DNA of 12,769 nt from Clostridiales bacterium (lineage in GTDB: Bacteria; Bacillota; Clostridia; Caldicoprobacterales; DTU083): NCBI GenBank assembly GCA_012512335.1, contig JAAZEK010000337.1, forward strand, positions 1 to 12,769, in the 5' to 3' direction. Shown piece after piece: positions 1-6,343 of the stretch. The position numbers and the translations under genes were made by a program. Below the pieces are notes generated by a model. That model worked only from the letters and a program-made list of their open reading frames with translations. It did no database searches and had not been told where the DNA came from. Every line of letters begins with the position of its first letter. The first letter of the stretch is position 1.

Positions 1-94
1 CAAGTGCAATGATTATAGTAATTAATGTATATAATGCTAATAGCCAGTGATAATCTTGCCAAGTACTAAAGTAATCTATAATTTGGCTAATCAT
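1..94 (-). CDS. 5' end of a membrane-protein gene, cut by the window edge
   Basis: An open frame starts at ATG (94..92) and runs off the left edge after 31 codons. It begins MISQIIDYFSTW, and residues 18-31 (WLLALYTLITIIIA) form a hydrophobic stretch that looks like a first transmembrane helix. There is no Shine-Dalgarno sequence at normal distance from this ATG. The only good one (GAGGTG, 135..130) serves an ATG at 125 in another frame, described separately. The gene follows the upp terminator and has its own candidate promoter. In related Clostridia genes for dCMP deaminase, UDP-GlcNAc 2-epimerase and a MraY/TagO-type phosphotransferase can follow upp. A TagO-like protein would suit a hydrophobic N-terminus, but that is a guess, because too little of the protein is visible to name it. 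Confidence 0.55.
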   Translation of the reverse strand, partial: MISQIIDYFSTWQDYHWLLALYTLITIIIAL

Positions 95-125
95 TTTTTT
101 TACAAAAAAAATGATTTTTTTTCAT
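87..125 (-). CDS. 12-codon leader ORF, or frameshifted true start of the edge gene
   Basis: ATG at 125 follows GAGGTG by 4 nt, which is the best initiation signal here. The frame reads MKKNHFFCKKND and stops at TAG (89..87). The stop overlaps the downstream start in the string ATGATTAG. The frame contains three 8-nt homopolymers (A8, T8, A8). Losing one base from any of them would fuse this start in frame to the downstream membrane protein. It may therefore be a translationally coupled leader peptide, a slippage or phase-variation switch, or a sequencing error in a homopolymer. Confidence 0.4.
   Translation of the reverse strand: MKKNHFFCKKND
89..116. repeat. AT-rich perfect inverted repeat over a start codon
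   Basis: The arms are 13 bp (89-101 and 104-116) with a 2-nt centre; in a real hairpin the innermost pairs would open. The structure would bury the ATG at 94 and most of the leader frame. The stem is made mostly of A-U pairs, so it is only moderately stable. Confidence 0.6.
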
Positions 126-178
126 AATGCACCTCACAATAATAACTTCTAATCAGATTATTGCCTAAGTTAATGCCA

Positions 179-208
179 AGTATACGCAATTAGCTATACA
201 TTTTTCAT
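179..208 (-). promoter_or_regulatory. Candidate sigma-A promoter for the left-edge gene
   Basis: On the minus strand, ATGAAA (208..203), an 18-nt spacer and TATACT (184..179) resemble -35 and -10 boxes. The position fits, lying between the upp terminator and the GAGGTG ribosome binding site. The -35 box matches consensus at only 4 of 6 bases. The -10 overlaps one of three copies of TACTTGGC in this region. Confidence 0.4.
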
Positions 209-227
209 ATATACTTAAGCCAAGTAC

Positions 228-251
228 AGATTCTTCGCTACACTCTGAACA
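228..251. repeat. Dispersed repeat copy, GATTCTTCGCTACACTC type
   Basis: The stretch CAGATTCTTCGCTACACTCT closely matches 2384-2401 (GATTCTTCGTTACACTC). From memory, variants of this motif occur as intergenic repeats in many bacterial genomes. Here it lies just past the upp terminator. Confidence 0.5.
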
Positions 252-256
252 ACCAT

Positions 257-288
257 AAAAAAGCCCTGTCGGGGTTTCCTGACAGAGC
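257..288 (-). terminator. Rho-independent terminator after upp
   Basis: On the minus strand GCTCTGTC (288..281) pairs with GACAGGGC (270..263), including one G-U pair, around a 10-nt loop. Six T follow at 262..257. It lies about 125 nt beyond the upp stop codon and closes the rpiA-upp transcript. Confidence 0.85.
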
Positions 289-414
289 CTATTAGTATCT
301 TTTCTTCTGATATTTTCCTATCTATTCCTGTATTTTCTTACTTATGTTTTCTTATTTTTTATATCTTCCTATATCTTCCTATATCTTCTTACATCTCTTG
401 ATTTTCTCATTTAC
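289..414 (-). other. Purine-rich 3' untranslated tract with 10-bp tandem repeats
   Basis: Between the upp stop and its terminator the plus strand is almost all pyrimidine and A/T, so the upp transcript has a purine-rich tail. Three tandem 10-mers occupy 361-390: ATATCTTCCT twice, then ATATCTTCTT. The only minus-strand ORF seen starts at 410, is 13 codons long, and lacks a ribosome binding site. I see no gene in the tract. Confidence 0.6.
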
Positions 415-1044
415 TCATTTTGTTCCAAACAACCTGTCTCCTGCATCTCCAAGACCTGGTACAATATATCCATGACTATCCAACTTTTCATCCACAGCAG
501 CTACAAAAATATCAATATCAGCGTGCTCTTCCTGCACTCTGGCAATTCCCTCAGGAGCAGCAATCAAACAAACCAGCTTTATATTTTTTGAACCCCTTTG
601 TTTTAAGAATTGAATAGCAGCTGCGGCAGAACCACCAGTTGCCAGCATAGGATCTACCACAATCAAATCTCTCTCCTCGATATCAGTAGGAAGCTTGCAA
701 TAATATTCTACTGGTTCCAAAGTCTCTGGATCTCGGTATAAGCCAATATGCCCCACCTTTGCAGTAGGAACCAATTTAGTCATACCGTCCACCATTCCTA
801 GACCTGCTCTTAAAATGGGTACAATTCCTAACTTTTTACCTGAAATTGTATGACACATTGATTTGCCCATGGGGGTCTCTACTTCAATCTCTCTTAGTGG
901 CAAATCACGATATACCTCATATGCCATTAATAGGGAAAGCTCTTCCACCAATTCCCGAAATTCTTTAACACCCGTCTCTTTGTCCCGTATCAGGGTCAGC
1001 TTGTGCTGTATTAGCGGATGGTCCATAACATGTACATTTGACAT
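415..1044 (-). CDS. upp: Uracil phosphoribosyltransferase
   Basis: Upp converts uracil and PRPP to UMP and pyrophosphate in cytosolic pyrimidine salvage. The protein is 209 residues, the usual length for this family. It has the PRPP-binding loop VVDPMLATGGSA (about 129-140) and the C-terminal uracil-binding segment GLGDAGDRLFGTK (197-209), which ends the protein as in other UPRTases. ILRAGLGM (77-84) is also typical. The ATG start follows GGGGAG by 6 nt. The gene lies 38 nt after rpiA with no terminator between, so the two are probably cotranscribed. RpiA makes ribose-5-phosphate, the precursor of PRPP, so the pairing makes metabolic sense. A clear intrinsic terminator ends the unit. No odd features were seen. 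Confidence 0.97.
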   Translation of the reverse strand: MSNVHVMDHPLIQHKLTLIRDKETGVKEFRELVEELSLLMAYEVYRDLPLREIEVETPMGKSMCHTISGKKLGIVPILRAGLGMVDGMTKLVPTAKVGHIGLYRDPETLEPVEYYCKLPTDIEERDLIVVDPMLATGGSAAAAIQFLKQRGSKNIKLVCLIAAPEGIARVQEEHADIDIFVAAVDEKLDSHGYIVPGLGDAGDRLFGTK

Positions 1045-1082
1045 TCTTTTCTCCCCTTTGTTTGGAATCTAATTCTAACAGT

Positions 1083-1787
1083 TTATGTTCTGGGAACAAT
1101 TAGCTTTACCGTATCCTGGTAAGCTATCAGGGCTTTTTTAGCTATGCCCAAAAATAATCCGGTTTCCAGTAAACCGGGGATATTTAAAAGTTTATTATTA
1201 AGTAGCTCTAAATCCTTAGGAGCATTATCAAAGCTGATATCCAAGACAAAGTTGCCATTTTCAGTCACTACAGGGCCATCTTTTCGTAGAGCACTTCTAA
1301 GAACTGGTGTACCACCTAACTGCCTTATCTGCTGCTCAGCATAGGAAAGAGCCGCTGGAATTACCTCTACAGGCAATGGAAACTTGGTGCATAAGGAATC
1401 TACTAGCTTACTTTCATCTGCAATGAGAATAAACTCATCTGCCATAGAAGCGATAACCTTCTCAACGCTATGGGCTGCTCCGCCGCCTTTTATAGCATTA
1501 AGGTATGGATCAATCTCATCGGCACCATCAATTGTCAAATCCAGATGATTGAGTTGCATGCTGTCTATTACAGGTATTCCATGCTTAACACAAAGTAGCT
1601 TTGTTCCGTAAGAAGTGGGTGCTCCTTGAATATTTAAACCATCTTTTATTCTAAGCCCTAATTCTTCAATTAGAAAAGTGACAGTGGACCCTGTACCTAT
1701 TCCTACCTTCATGCCGTCTTTAATCAAGTCTGCAGCTTTAATTCCTACCATTTGCTTCATTTCTTTATTGCTAGAAAGTGATTTCAA
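1083..1787 (-). CDS. rpiA: Ribose-5-phosphate isomerase A
   Basis: RpiA interconverts ribose-5-phosphate and ribulose-5-phosphate in the pentose phosphate pathway. At 234 residues it is slightly longer than the E. coli enzyme (219). Visible motifs are GTGSTV (31-36), DGADEID (87-93) and KGGGAA (100-105). By alignment from memory, the E. coli catalytic residues Asp81, Asp84, Lys94 and Glu103 correspond to D87, D90, K100 and E109. The usual LTREK reads HSVEK here (106-110), keeping Glu and Lys but losing the Arg. The start is TTG (1787..1785), 7 nt after a perfect AAGGAGG. B. subtilis has the unrelated rpiB (ywlF) in this position, so the slot holds a non-homologous enzyme with the same function. 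A candidate promoter lies upstream and upp follows. Confidence 0.93.
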   Translation of the reverse strand: MKSLSSNKEMKQMVGIKAADLIKDGMKVGIGTGSTVTFLIEELGLRIKDGLNIQGAPTSYGTKLLCVKHGIPVIDSMQLNHLDLTIDGADEIDPYLNAIKGGGAAHSVEKVIASMADEFILIADESKLVDSLCTKFPLPVEVIPAALSYAEQQIRQLGGTPVLRSALRKDGPVVTENGNFVLDISFDNAPKDLELLNNKLLNIPGLLETGLFLGIAKKALIAYQDTVKLIVPRT

Positions 1788-1835
1788 ATAAAAACCTCCT
1801 TGGACGCTAGAGCCATTATTTCATTACTGTCGTCT

Positions 1836-1865
1836 ATTATATAACCTTACTGCAGGTTACGTCCA
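1836..1865 (-). promoter_or_regulatory. Candidate sigma-A promoter for rpiA-upp
   Basis: TGGACG (1865..1860), an 18-nt spacer and a perfect TATAAT (1841..1836) on the minus strand lie between the ywlE stop and the rpiA ribosome binding site. The -35 matches 4 of 6 consensus bases. The predicted start would give an mRNA leader of about 40 nt. Confidence 0.55.
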
Positions 1866-1878
1866 TAGTTTTGTTATG

Positions 1879-2325
1879 CTACTTTAGCTTATCTATAATC
1901 TTCTCCAATGCTTTACTAATTTCTTGCGCTGTTATTTGATATTCCTGTATCGTGAGTCCATAGGGATCAGGTATATCTTTCTCTTTTATCCCAGCGTATT
2001 CATTTAGAGTAAATATTTTGTTCCAAATAGAAGGCTCACCTGACAAAACAGCATTCTTATGACCGTCGGTCATAGTCAGTATCAAATCCGATTGTTTTAG
2101 CAGCTCAACCTGAATTTGTTTACTTCTATGATCTGTCACCTGAATTCCCTGCTCTTCCATAACCTTTTGGGCTAAAGGATTTGCCTTTTCATTCGGATGT
2201 GTGGCAATTCCTGCAGACTCCACTTTAATGTTGTGAATTCCCTTTTCCCTTAGCATGTCTTTTAATAGCGCGGCTGCCATGGGGCTTCTGCATGTGTTTC
2301 CAGTGCATACAAATAAAATGTTCAT
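1879..2325 (-). CDS. ywlE: Low-molecular-weight phosphatase, probably protein-arginine phosphatase
   Basis: This is a 148-residue member of the low-molecular-weight protein tyrosine phosphatase fold. The N-terminal loop CTGNTCRS (7-14) is the CX5R active site, with nucleophile Cys7 and Arg13. Asp120 in IPDPYG (118-123) is the expected general acid. Position 11 is Thr. In B. subtilis YwlE, Thr at this place in the loop favours phosphoarginine, whereas tyrosine phosphatases usually have Ile. That points to protein-arginine phosphatase activity, opposing a McsB-type kinase; no such kinase gene is in the window. Its place between ywlC and a ribose-5-phosphate isomerase gene matches the B. subtilis order. 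The ATG follows GGGGAGGT by about 11 nt. Substrate specificity is inferred from one residue and synteny. Confidence 0.9.
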   Translation of the reverse strand: MNILFVCTGNTCRSPMAAALLKDMLREKGIHNIKVESAGIATHPNEKANPLAQKVMEEQGIQVTDHRSKQIQVELLKQSDLILTMTDGHKNAVLSGEPSIWNKIFTLNEYAGIKEKDIPDPYGLTIQEYQITAQEISKALEKIIDKLK

Positions 2326-2354
2326 CTGTTTGTCTTACCTCCCCAATTTTCCTC

Positions 2355-2437
2355 TTGTCTATTATCTAGCACTTGTAAGAAGATGATTCTTCGTTACACT
2401 CAAAATGACAAGCATTATAGAATGCCTAAATAGACAA
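2355..2437. repeat. Nested palindromic intergenic repeat (REP/MITE-like)
   Basis: Outer arms TTGTCTATT (2355-2363) and AATAGACAA (2429-2437) enclose CTTGT (2372-2376) and ACAAG (2408-2412). Inside these is a hairpin, GTAAGAAGA (2375-2383) with TCTTC-G-TTAC (2388-2397), with one bulged base. The core shares GATTCTTCG(C/T)TACACTC with 228-251. It sits in the ywlC-ywlE gap and has no coding capacity. No target-site duplication is obvious. Confidence 0.5.
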
Positions 2438-2443
2438 AACTTA

Positions 2444-3496
2444 TCATAAATCGATGATATGAAAGCCTGCAGCCCTAGCCATTCGATTCATCACTGCCAA
2501 ACCTTCTTCCTTTTCGTCGATTCCTTCTGCCAATATTGCATCTACTTCTAAATGATTAAATTCACGTAAACGCGCGAACAAATTAAAAGCCAATTCTGAT
2601 GGCTTTTCTCTGTCTCCCAAAGATAATCTAATCCCATGATTACACGACCTCAAGGTCTGATCCGTAGCCAGGATTCCTACCCGCTTGCCTTCATCTTCCA
2701 ATCTACCAGCCTCCTGATTCATAAACCCAATTAGCTTGAGGTAATCACCCCTGATTAGGGTGACTGGTGCTATCGGTGCATAATGTGAATATTTCATACC
2801 AGGTGACAATGGTTTTTGACCATCCTGCAGAGGCTTCATTACATTATTGTGAACGTCAACTTGTCCAATTACCTGACGCAACATTTCAACTGTAATACCT
2901 CCAGGGCGTAATATTACAGGTGTAACACCTGCCAAGCTCAATACAGTAGACTCCAAGCCTACATTACATACTCCCCCATCTAATAGCATAGGAATCCTTC
3001 CATCCATATCCTCCAGAACATGCTTTGCAGTGGTTGGGCTAGGACGTCCAGAACGATTCGCACTAGGTGCAGCAATGGGTACACCTGATTCGGAAATGAG
3101 CTTAAGAGCTGTTGGATGTGATGGCATTCGTACTCCCACTGTATCAAGCCCAGCTGTTACTTCCTCAGCTACTATAGAAGATTTTTTTAGTATGATAGTC
3201 AGAGGGCCTGGCCAAAATGTTTCCGCAAGTATTCGTGCCTTTTCTGGTACTGAATCTACTAGCTCATCCCATTGACTTATATGATTAATATGTACTATCA
3301 GGGGATTATCTCCTGGTCTGCCCTTTGCCTCAAAAATTTTATTTACAGCTTTAGAATCAAGGGCATTAGCACCTAGTCCATATACTGTTTCTGTTGGAAA
3401 AGCTACCACTTCGCCACTGGCGATAAGTCTTGCCGCCTCTTGAACATCATGTAATTGGCTTTTCAGGTCAACTATGGGAATGACCTTGGTCCTCAT
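2444..3496 (-). CDS. ywlC: L-threonylcarbamoyladenylate synthase (Sua5/YwlC type)
   Basis: This enzyme makes threonylcarbamoyl-AMP from threonine, bicarbonate and ATP, the first step of the t6A37 modification in ANN-decoding tRNAs. It has 350 residues in two domains, as in the longer Sua5 (TsaC2) form. The YrdC domain spans about 16-205, with FPTETVYGLGA (33-43), KGRPGDNPL (58-66), APSANRSGRPSPT (143-155) and GLESTVL (180-186). The linker motif SPGMKYSHYAP (231-241) leads into the C-terminal Sua5 domain (about 245-348). The ATG start follows GAGGAG by 10 nt. It begins 24 nt after the ZIP gene and is probably in the same transcript. The equivalent gene is also called tsaC or sua5. No defect seen. 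Confidence 0.95.
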   Translation of the reverse strand: MRTKVIPIVDLKSQLHDVQEAARLIASGEVVAFPTETVYGLGANALDSKAVNKIFEAKGRPGDNPLIVHINHISQWDELVDSVPEKARILAETFWPGPLTIILKKSSIVAEEVTAGLDTVGVRMPSHPTALKLISESGVPIAAPSANRSGRPSPTTAKHVLEDMDGRIPMLLDGGVCNVGLESTVLSLAGVTPVILRPGGITVEMLRQVIGQVDVHNNVMKPLQDGQKPLSPGMKYSHYAPIAPVTLIRGDYLKLIGFMNQEAGRLEDEGKRVGILATDQTLRSCNHGIRLSLGDREKPSELAFNLFARLREFNHLEVDAILAEGIDEKEEGLAVMNRMARAAGFHIIDL

Positions 3497-3520
3497 ATGT
3501 AAAATTCTCCTCTTCTCTTG

Positions 3521-4300
3521 CTAGATAGTCTTTGACAGGATAATACCCAATAATATCCCAAACATTAAACCCACACCTGAAATCCTACCCTTATATAAAT
3601 CACGGGATTCTGGTATTAGCTCGCTACAGGTAATATATAGCATGGCACCTCCAGCAAATCCCAGACAAACTCCTATAAAACCTATAGATATTTCACCTAG
3701 TACATTACCTATCAATGCACCTATACCTGTAGGCACTCCTGCCAGCAAGGCAGCTAACACAACTCTTCCAGGTTGTGTGCCTCCCATTCTCATAGGGACT
3801 GCCATGGCAATACCTTCAGGGATATCATGGAGGGCAATTATCAAGCTCAGCCCCAAGCCAAAGCTCTGAAAGGATGTAAAGCCTACACCAATGGCTAGAC
3901 CCTCTGGAAAATTATGAAGAGCTATACCTATTCCTATTAGTATACCCGTTTGTGAAAGGCTCTTGCTGCTAGATCGAACTACTCGCTTATCTATATGCTT
4001 TTCCAAAAGCTTACCTGCACGCTTTTCTCCACGCCTGGACAGAATTTCTTGTAGCAAAGCCATAATAATTACACCAATAATGGTTCCTATTAGACCTACC
4101 CCAAAACTTCCTAGCTCAAAGGAACGGGGCAGAAGATCGAAGCATACCACCCCAAGCATTAATCCAGCCGATATGCTAAGCAAGGTACTTAACCATTGTT
4201 TGCTGGGATTATTTAAGAAATAGGCTATGACTCCACCCAATCCAGTCCCTATTACGCCTGCCAAGCTACCAACTACTGTGCTGATTATTAAATTGTCCAA
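3521..4300 (-). CDS. ZIP-family divalent metal transporter
   Basis: This is a 259-residue integral membrane protein with about eight hydrophobic segments, typical of prokaryotic ZIP carriers. The two metal-site helices are clear: HNFPEGLAIG (129-138) and HDIPEGIAMA (158-167), giving ligands H129, N130, E133, H158, D159 and E162. An ELIPES motif (227-232) lies in a late helix. A charged cytosolic loop occupies about 88-115. It probably imports Zn2+ or another divalent cation, but the metal cannot be told from sequence. ATG follows GGGGGG by 6 nt. It lies 82 nt after prfA and 24 nt before ywlC. A weak 5-bp hairpin with a T-rich tail (about 4314-4334) lies just upstream, so partial termination before this gene is possible. 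ZupT and GufA are the nearest named relatives. Confidence 0.9.
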   Translation of the reverse strand: MDNLIISTVVGSLAGVIGTGLGGVIAYFLNNPSKQWLSTLLSISAGLMLGVVCFDLLPRSFELGSFGVGLIGTIIGVIIMALLQEILSRRGEKRAGKLLEKHIDKRVVRSSSKSLSQTGILIGIGIALHNFPEGLAIGVGFTSFQSFGLGLSLIIALHDIPEGIAMAVPMRMGGTQPGRVVLAALLAGVPTGIGALIGNVLGEISIGFIGVCLGFAGGAMLYITCSELIPESRDLYKGRISGVGLMFGILLGIILSKTI

Positions 4301-4382
4301 TGTAATCCCCCCAAATAAAATGGCTTATACCATTGTATTCAAGGGAATAACTAGCTATACCCCAGCAGTGAAAAGCCTAGTT

Positions 4383-5459
4383 TTAAGCTTCTGAAAACTG
4401 GGACTGTAGCTTTTTCGCTTGCTCAGTCTGTGCAAGCTCTCTTACCATTTCATTAATATTTCCATCTAAAAAATCCTCTAACTGATGTATTGTTAAGCCT
4501 ATACGATGATCAGTTACTCTGCCTTGAGGATAATTATAAGTTCGAATACGTTCACTTCTATCCCCAGTACCTACTTGGGTTTTCCGGTTTTGCGCATATT
4601 CTGATTCCTTCTCTTGTATAGCCATATCCAATAGCCTAGCTTTTAAGACCTTAAGAGCTTTTTCTTTGTTCTTAAGCTGAGATTTTTCATCCTGACAAGA
4701 TACCACCAATCCAGTAGGTAAATGAGTTATCCTCACCGCAGAGTCCGTAGTGTTAACACTCTGTCCTCCGTGGCCTGAAGAACGGAACACGTCAATACGT
4801 AAATCGTTGGGGTTAATATCAATGTCCACATCCTCCGCTTCTGGTAAAACAGCAACGGTTACAGTGGAAGTATGTATTCTCCCACCTGATTCAGTAGTAG
4901 GTATTCGCTGAACTCGGTGAACTCCACTTTCATATTTTAAGCGACTGAAAGCTCCTTTACCTTCTATGGTAAAGATCAACTCTTTGACTCCGCCTAACTC
5001 GGTAAAGTTTGAGCTTAAAATATCCAGCCTCCAACCTTGGCGCTCTGTATAACGGCTGTACATCCTATATAAAACTGCACCAAAAAGGGCGGCCTCATCT
5101 CCACCTGCTCCGCCTCGGATTTCCATTACCACGTTCTTTTCATCCATTGGATCCTTAGGCAACAGTAATAGTCTAACCTCTTGCAGGAGAGCTTCTTCTC
5201 TACTACTAAGTTCATCCAGCTCCAGCTCGATCATTTGCTTGAATTCGTTATCACTGGTTTCCTCAAGCATATCCTGGGCATCATCTTGTTCCTGCTGAAT
5301 ATTTTTCAGCTCTCGGTATTTGCTTACAATTTCCTCCAAAGAGGAATGCTCCTTAACCAAGCGCTGCCATTCCTCCTGCCGAGCAATTACTTCTGGATCG
5401 GCTATTACATGGCTTAGCTCCTCATACCTATCCTCTATAAAATTAAGTTTTTCTAACAT
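4383..5459 (-). CDS. prfA: Peptide chain release factor 1
   Basis: RF1 reads UAA and UAG stop codons and triggers peptide release. The protein has 358 residues, the normal length. The GGQ tripeptide that enters the peptidyl-transferase centre is at 231-233 (SSGHGGQSVNTTDSAVRITH). The stop-codon reading motif of PxT type is PTT at 187-189, in RIPTTESGGRIHTS. The N-terminal third is helical and charged. I chose ATG 5459 rather than the upstream TTG at 5465, because GGGAG lies 7 nt before this ATG. The start overlaps the prmC stop by 7 nt (ATGTTAG), so translation is probably coupled to prmC, whose product methylates the GGQ glutamine of this protein. Confidence 0.97.
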   Translation of the reverse strand: MLEKLNFIEDRYEELSHVIADPEVIARQEEWQRLVKEHSSLEEIVSKYRELKNIQQEQDDAQDMLEETSDNEFKQMIELELDELSSREEALLQEVRLLLLPKDPMDEKNVVMEIRGGAGGDEAALFGAVLYRMYSRYTERQGWRLDILSSNFTELGGVKELIFTIEGKGAFSRLKYESGVHRVQRIPTTESGGRIHTSTVTVAVLPEAEDVDIDINPNDLRIDVFRSSGHGGQSVNTTDSAVRITHLPTGLVVSCQDEKSQLKNKEKALKVLKARLLDMAIQEKESEYAQNRKTQVGTGDRSERIRTYNYPQGRVTDHRIGLTIHQLEDFLDGNINEMVRELAQTEQAKKLQSQFSEA

Positions 5460-6343
5460 GTGCAAACTCCCTGTCTTTTATGGATAATCGCTATTCTGTC
5501 GATACCGGCAGGATCCTGAATTATCTCCACTGACTGCCAGGTTTTATCTAACTCTAAAAATAACTCTCTTATGCCTTGGCTTTGTCCTTTTCCCATTTCC
5601 ATAGCAACAAAACCATCATCATTTAAATAATGCCCTGCTTCCTTGGCTATTTGGCGATAATAGTCCAAACCATCAACACCACCATCTAAGGCTACAACAG
5701 GCTCATAGTCTCGTACTTCCTTCATCAATAAGTCTATTTCCTTTGTTGGGATATAAGGAGGATTCGATACTATAACATCAAATCTGATTTTACTGCTGGG
5801 CAAGGCAAATGGAGCAAACATATCGCCATGAACAAATTCAATGTGATGGGCTACTCCATTATGTTCAGCATTCTCTTTTGCTAAATCTAGGGCATCTTTC
5901 TGTATATCCACTGCTGTTACCTTTGCATGAGGCAAATAATGTGCAAGGCTTATTGCAATGGCACCACTTCCAGTACCCAAATCCAAAATATGCAGAAAAG
6001 GCTCCCTTTCCTTTACTAATTTCAAAATTGTATCTACTAACCATTCTGTTTCCCATCTGGGAATTAATACTCTGGGGTCAAGCTTAAATGGTAGCCCCAT
6101 AAACTCCCAAGAACCTAAGATATACTGCAAGGGTTCTCCAACTAAGCGCCTTTGGAGCAATTTATCAAAGGCTTGCTTCTGCTCAGATGTAATCGATTCT
6201 GCCTGACTAAGATAAATTTGGTGGCGCTGTACTCCAAGAATATGGGCTAGTAGAAGCTCACATTCAAGCCTGGCTGATTCCACTTTCTGGTTCTCCAGTA
6301 ACTGCTGGCCCGCTGTTAACACTTTCCTCAGCTTCTGTTCCAC
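5453..6343 (-). CDS. prmC: Release factor glutamine methyltransferase
   Basis: PrmC transfers methyl from S-adenosylmethionine to the Gln of the GGQ motif in release factors. It has 296 residues. The N-terminal helical domain (about 1-85) precedes the Rossmann methyltransferase domain. The SAM loop is LDLGTGSGAIAISLA (120-134) and the catalytic/substrate motif is NPPYI (194-198). The family IPRPETE appears as IPRWETE (94-100). The start is GTG (6343..6341), with AGGAGAGG upstream at rather long spacing. A later GTG with GAGG 3 nt before it would remove seven residues. The N-terminal residues fit the family, so I keep the first. The gene overlaps the 3' end of the DUF1385 gene by 80 nt in another frame and overlaps prfA by 7 nt. 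Confidence 0.94.
   Translation of the reverse strand: MEQKLRKVLTAGQQLLENQKVESARLECELLLAHILGVQRHQIYLSQAESITSEQKQAFDKLLQRRLVGEPLQYILGSWEFMGLPFKLDPRVLIPRWETEWLVDTILKLVKEREPFLHILDLGTGSGAIAISLAHYLPHAKVTAVDIQKDALDLAKENAEHNGVAHHIEFVHGDMFAPFALPSSKIRFDVIVSNPPYIPTKEIDLLMKEVRDYEPVVALDGGVDGLDYYRQIAKEAGHYLNDDGFVAMEMGKGQSQGIRELFLELDKTWQSVEIIQDPAGIDRIAIIHKRQGVCTC

Noticed and set aside
1800..1865. TGGACG/CGTCCA and TAACC/GGTTA inverted repeats upstream of rpiA as a riboswitch or operator
   Set aside because: The stems are 5-6 bp and no known riboswitch pattern is visible. The length is within chance for AT-rich DNA.
4314..4334. Terminator between prfA and the ZIP gene
   Set aside because: The stem is only 5 bp and the T-tail is interrupted, so it is too weak to list. 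It is noted in the ZIP entry as possible partial termination.
5865..6056. 63-codon minus-strand ORF inside prmC
   Set aside because: It is another frame of the SAM-binding domain of prmC, and its translation resembles no family I recognise.
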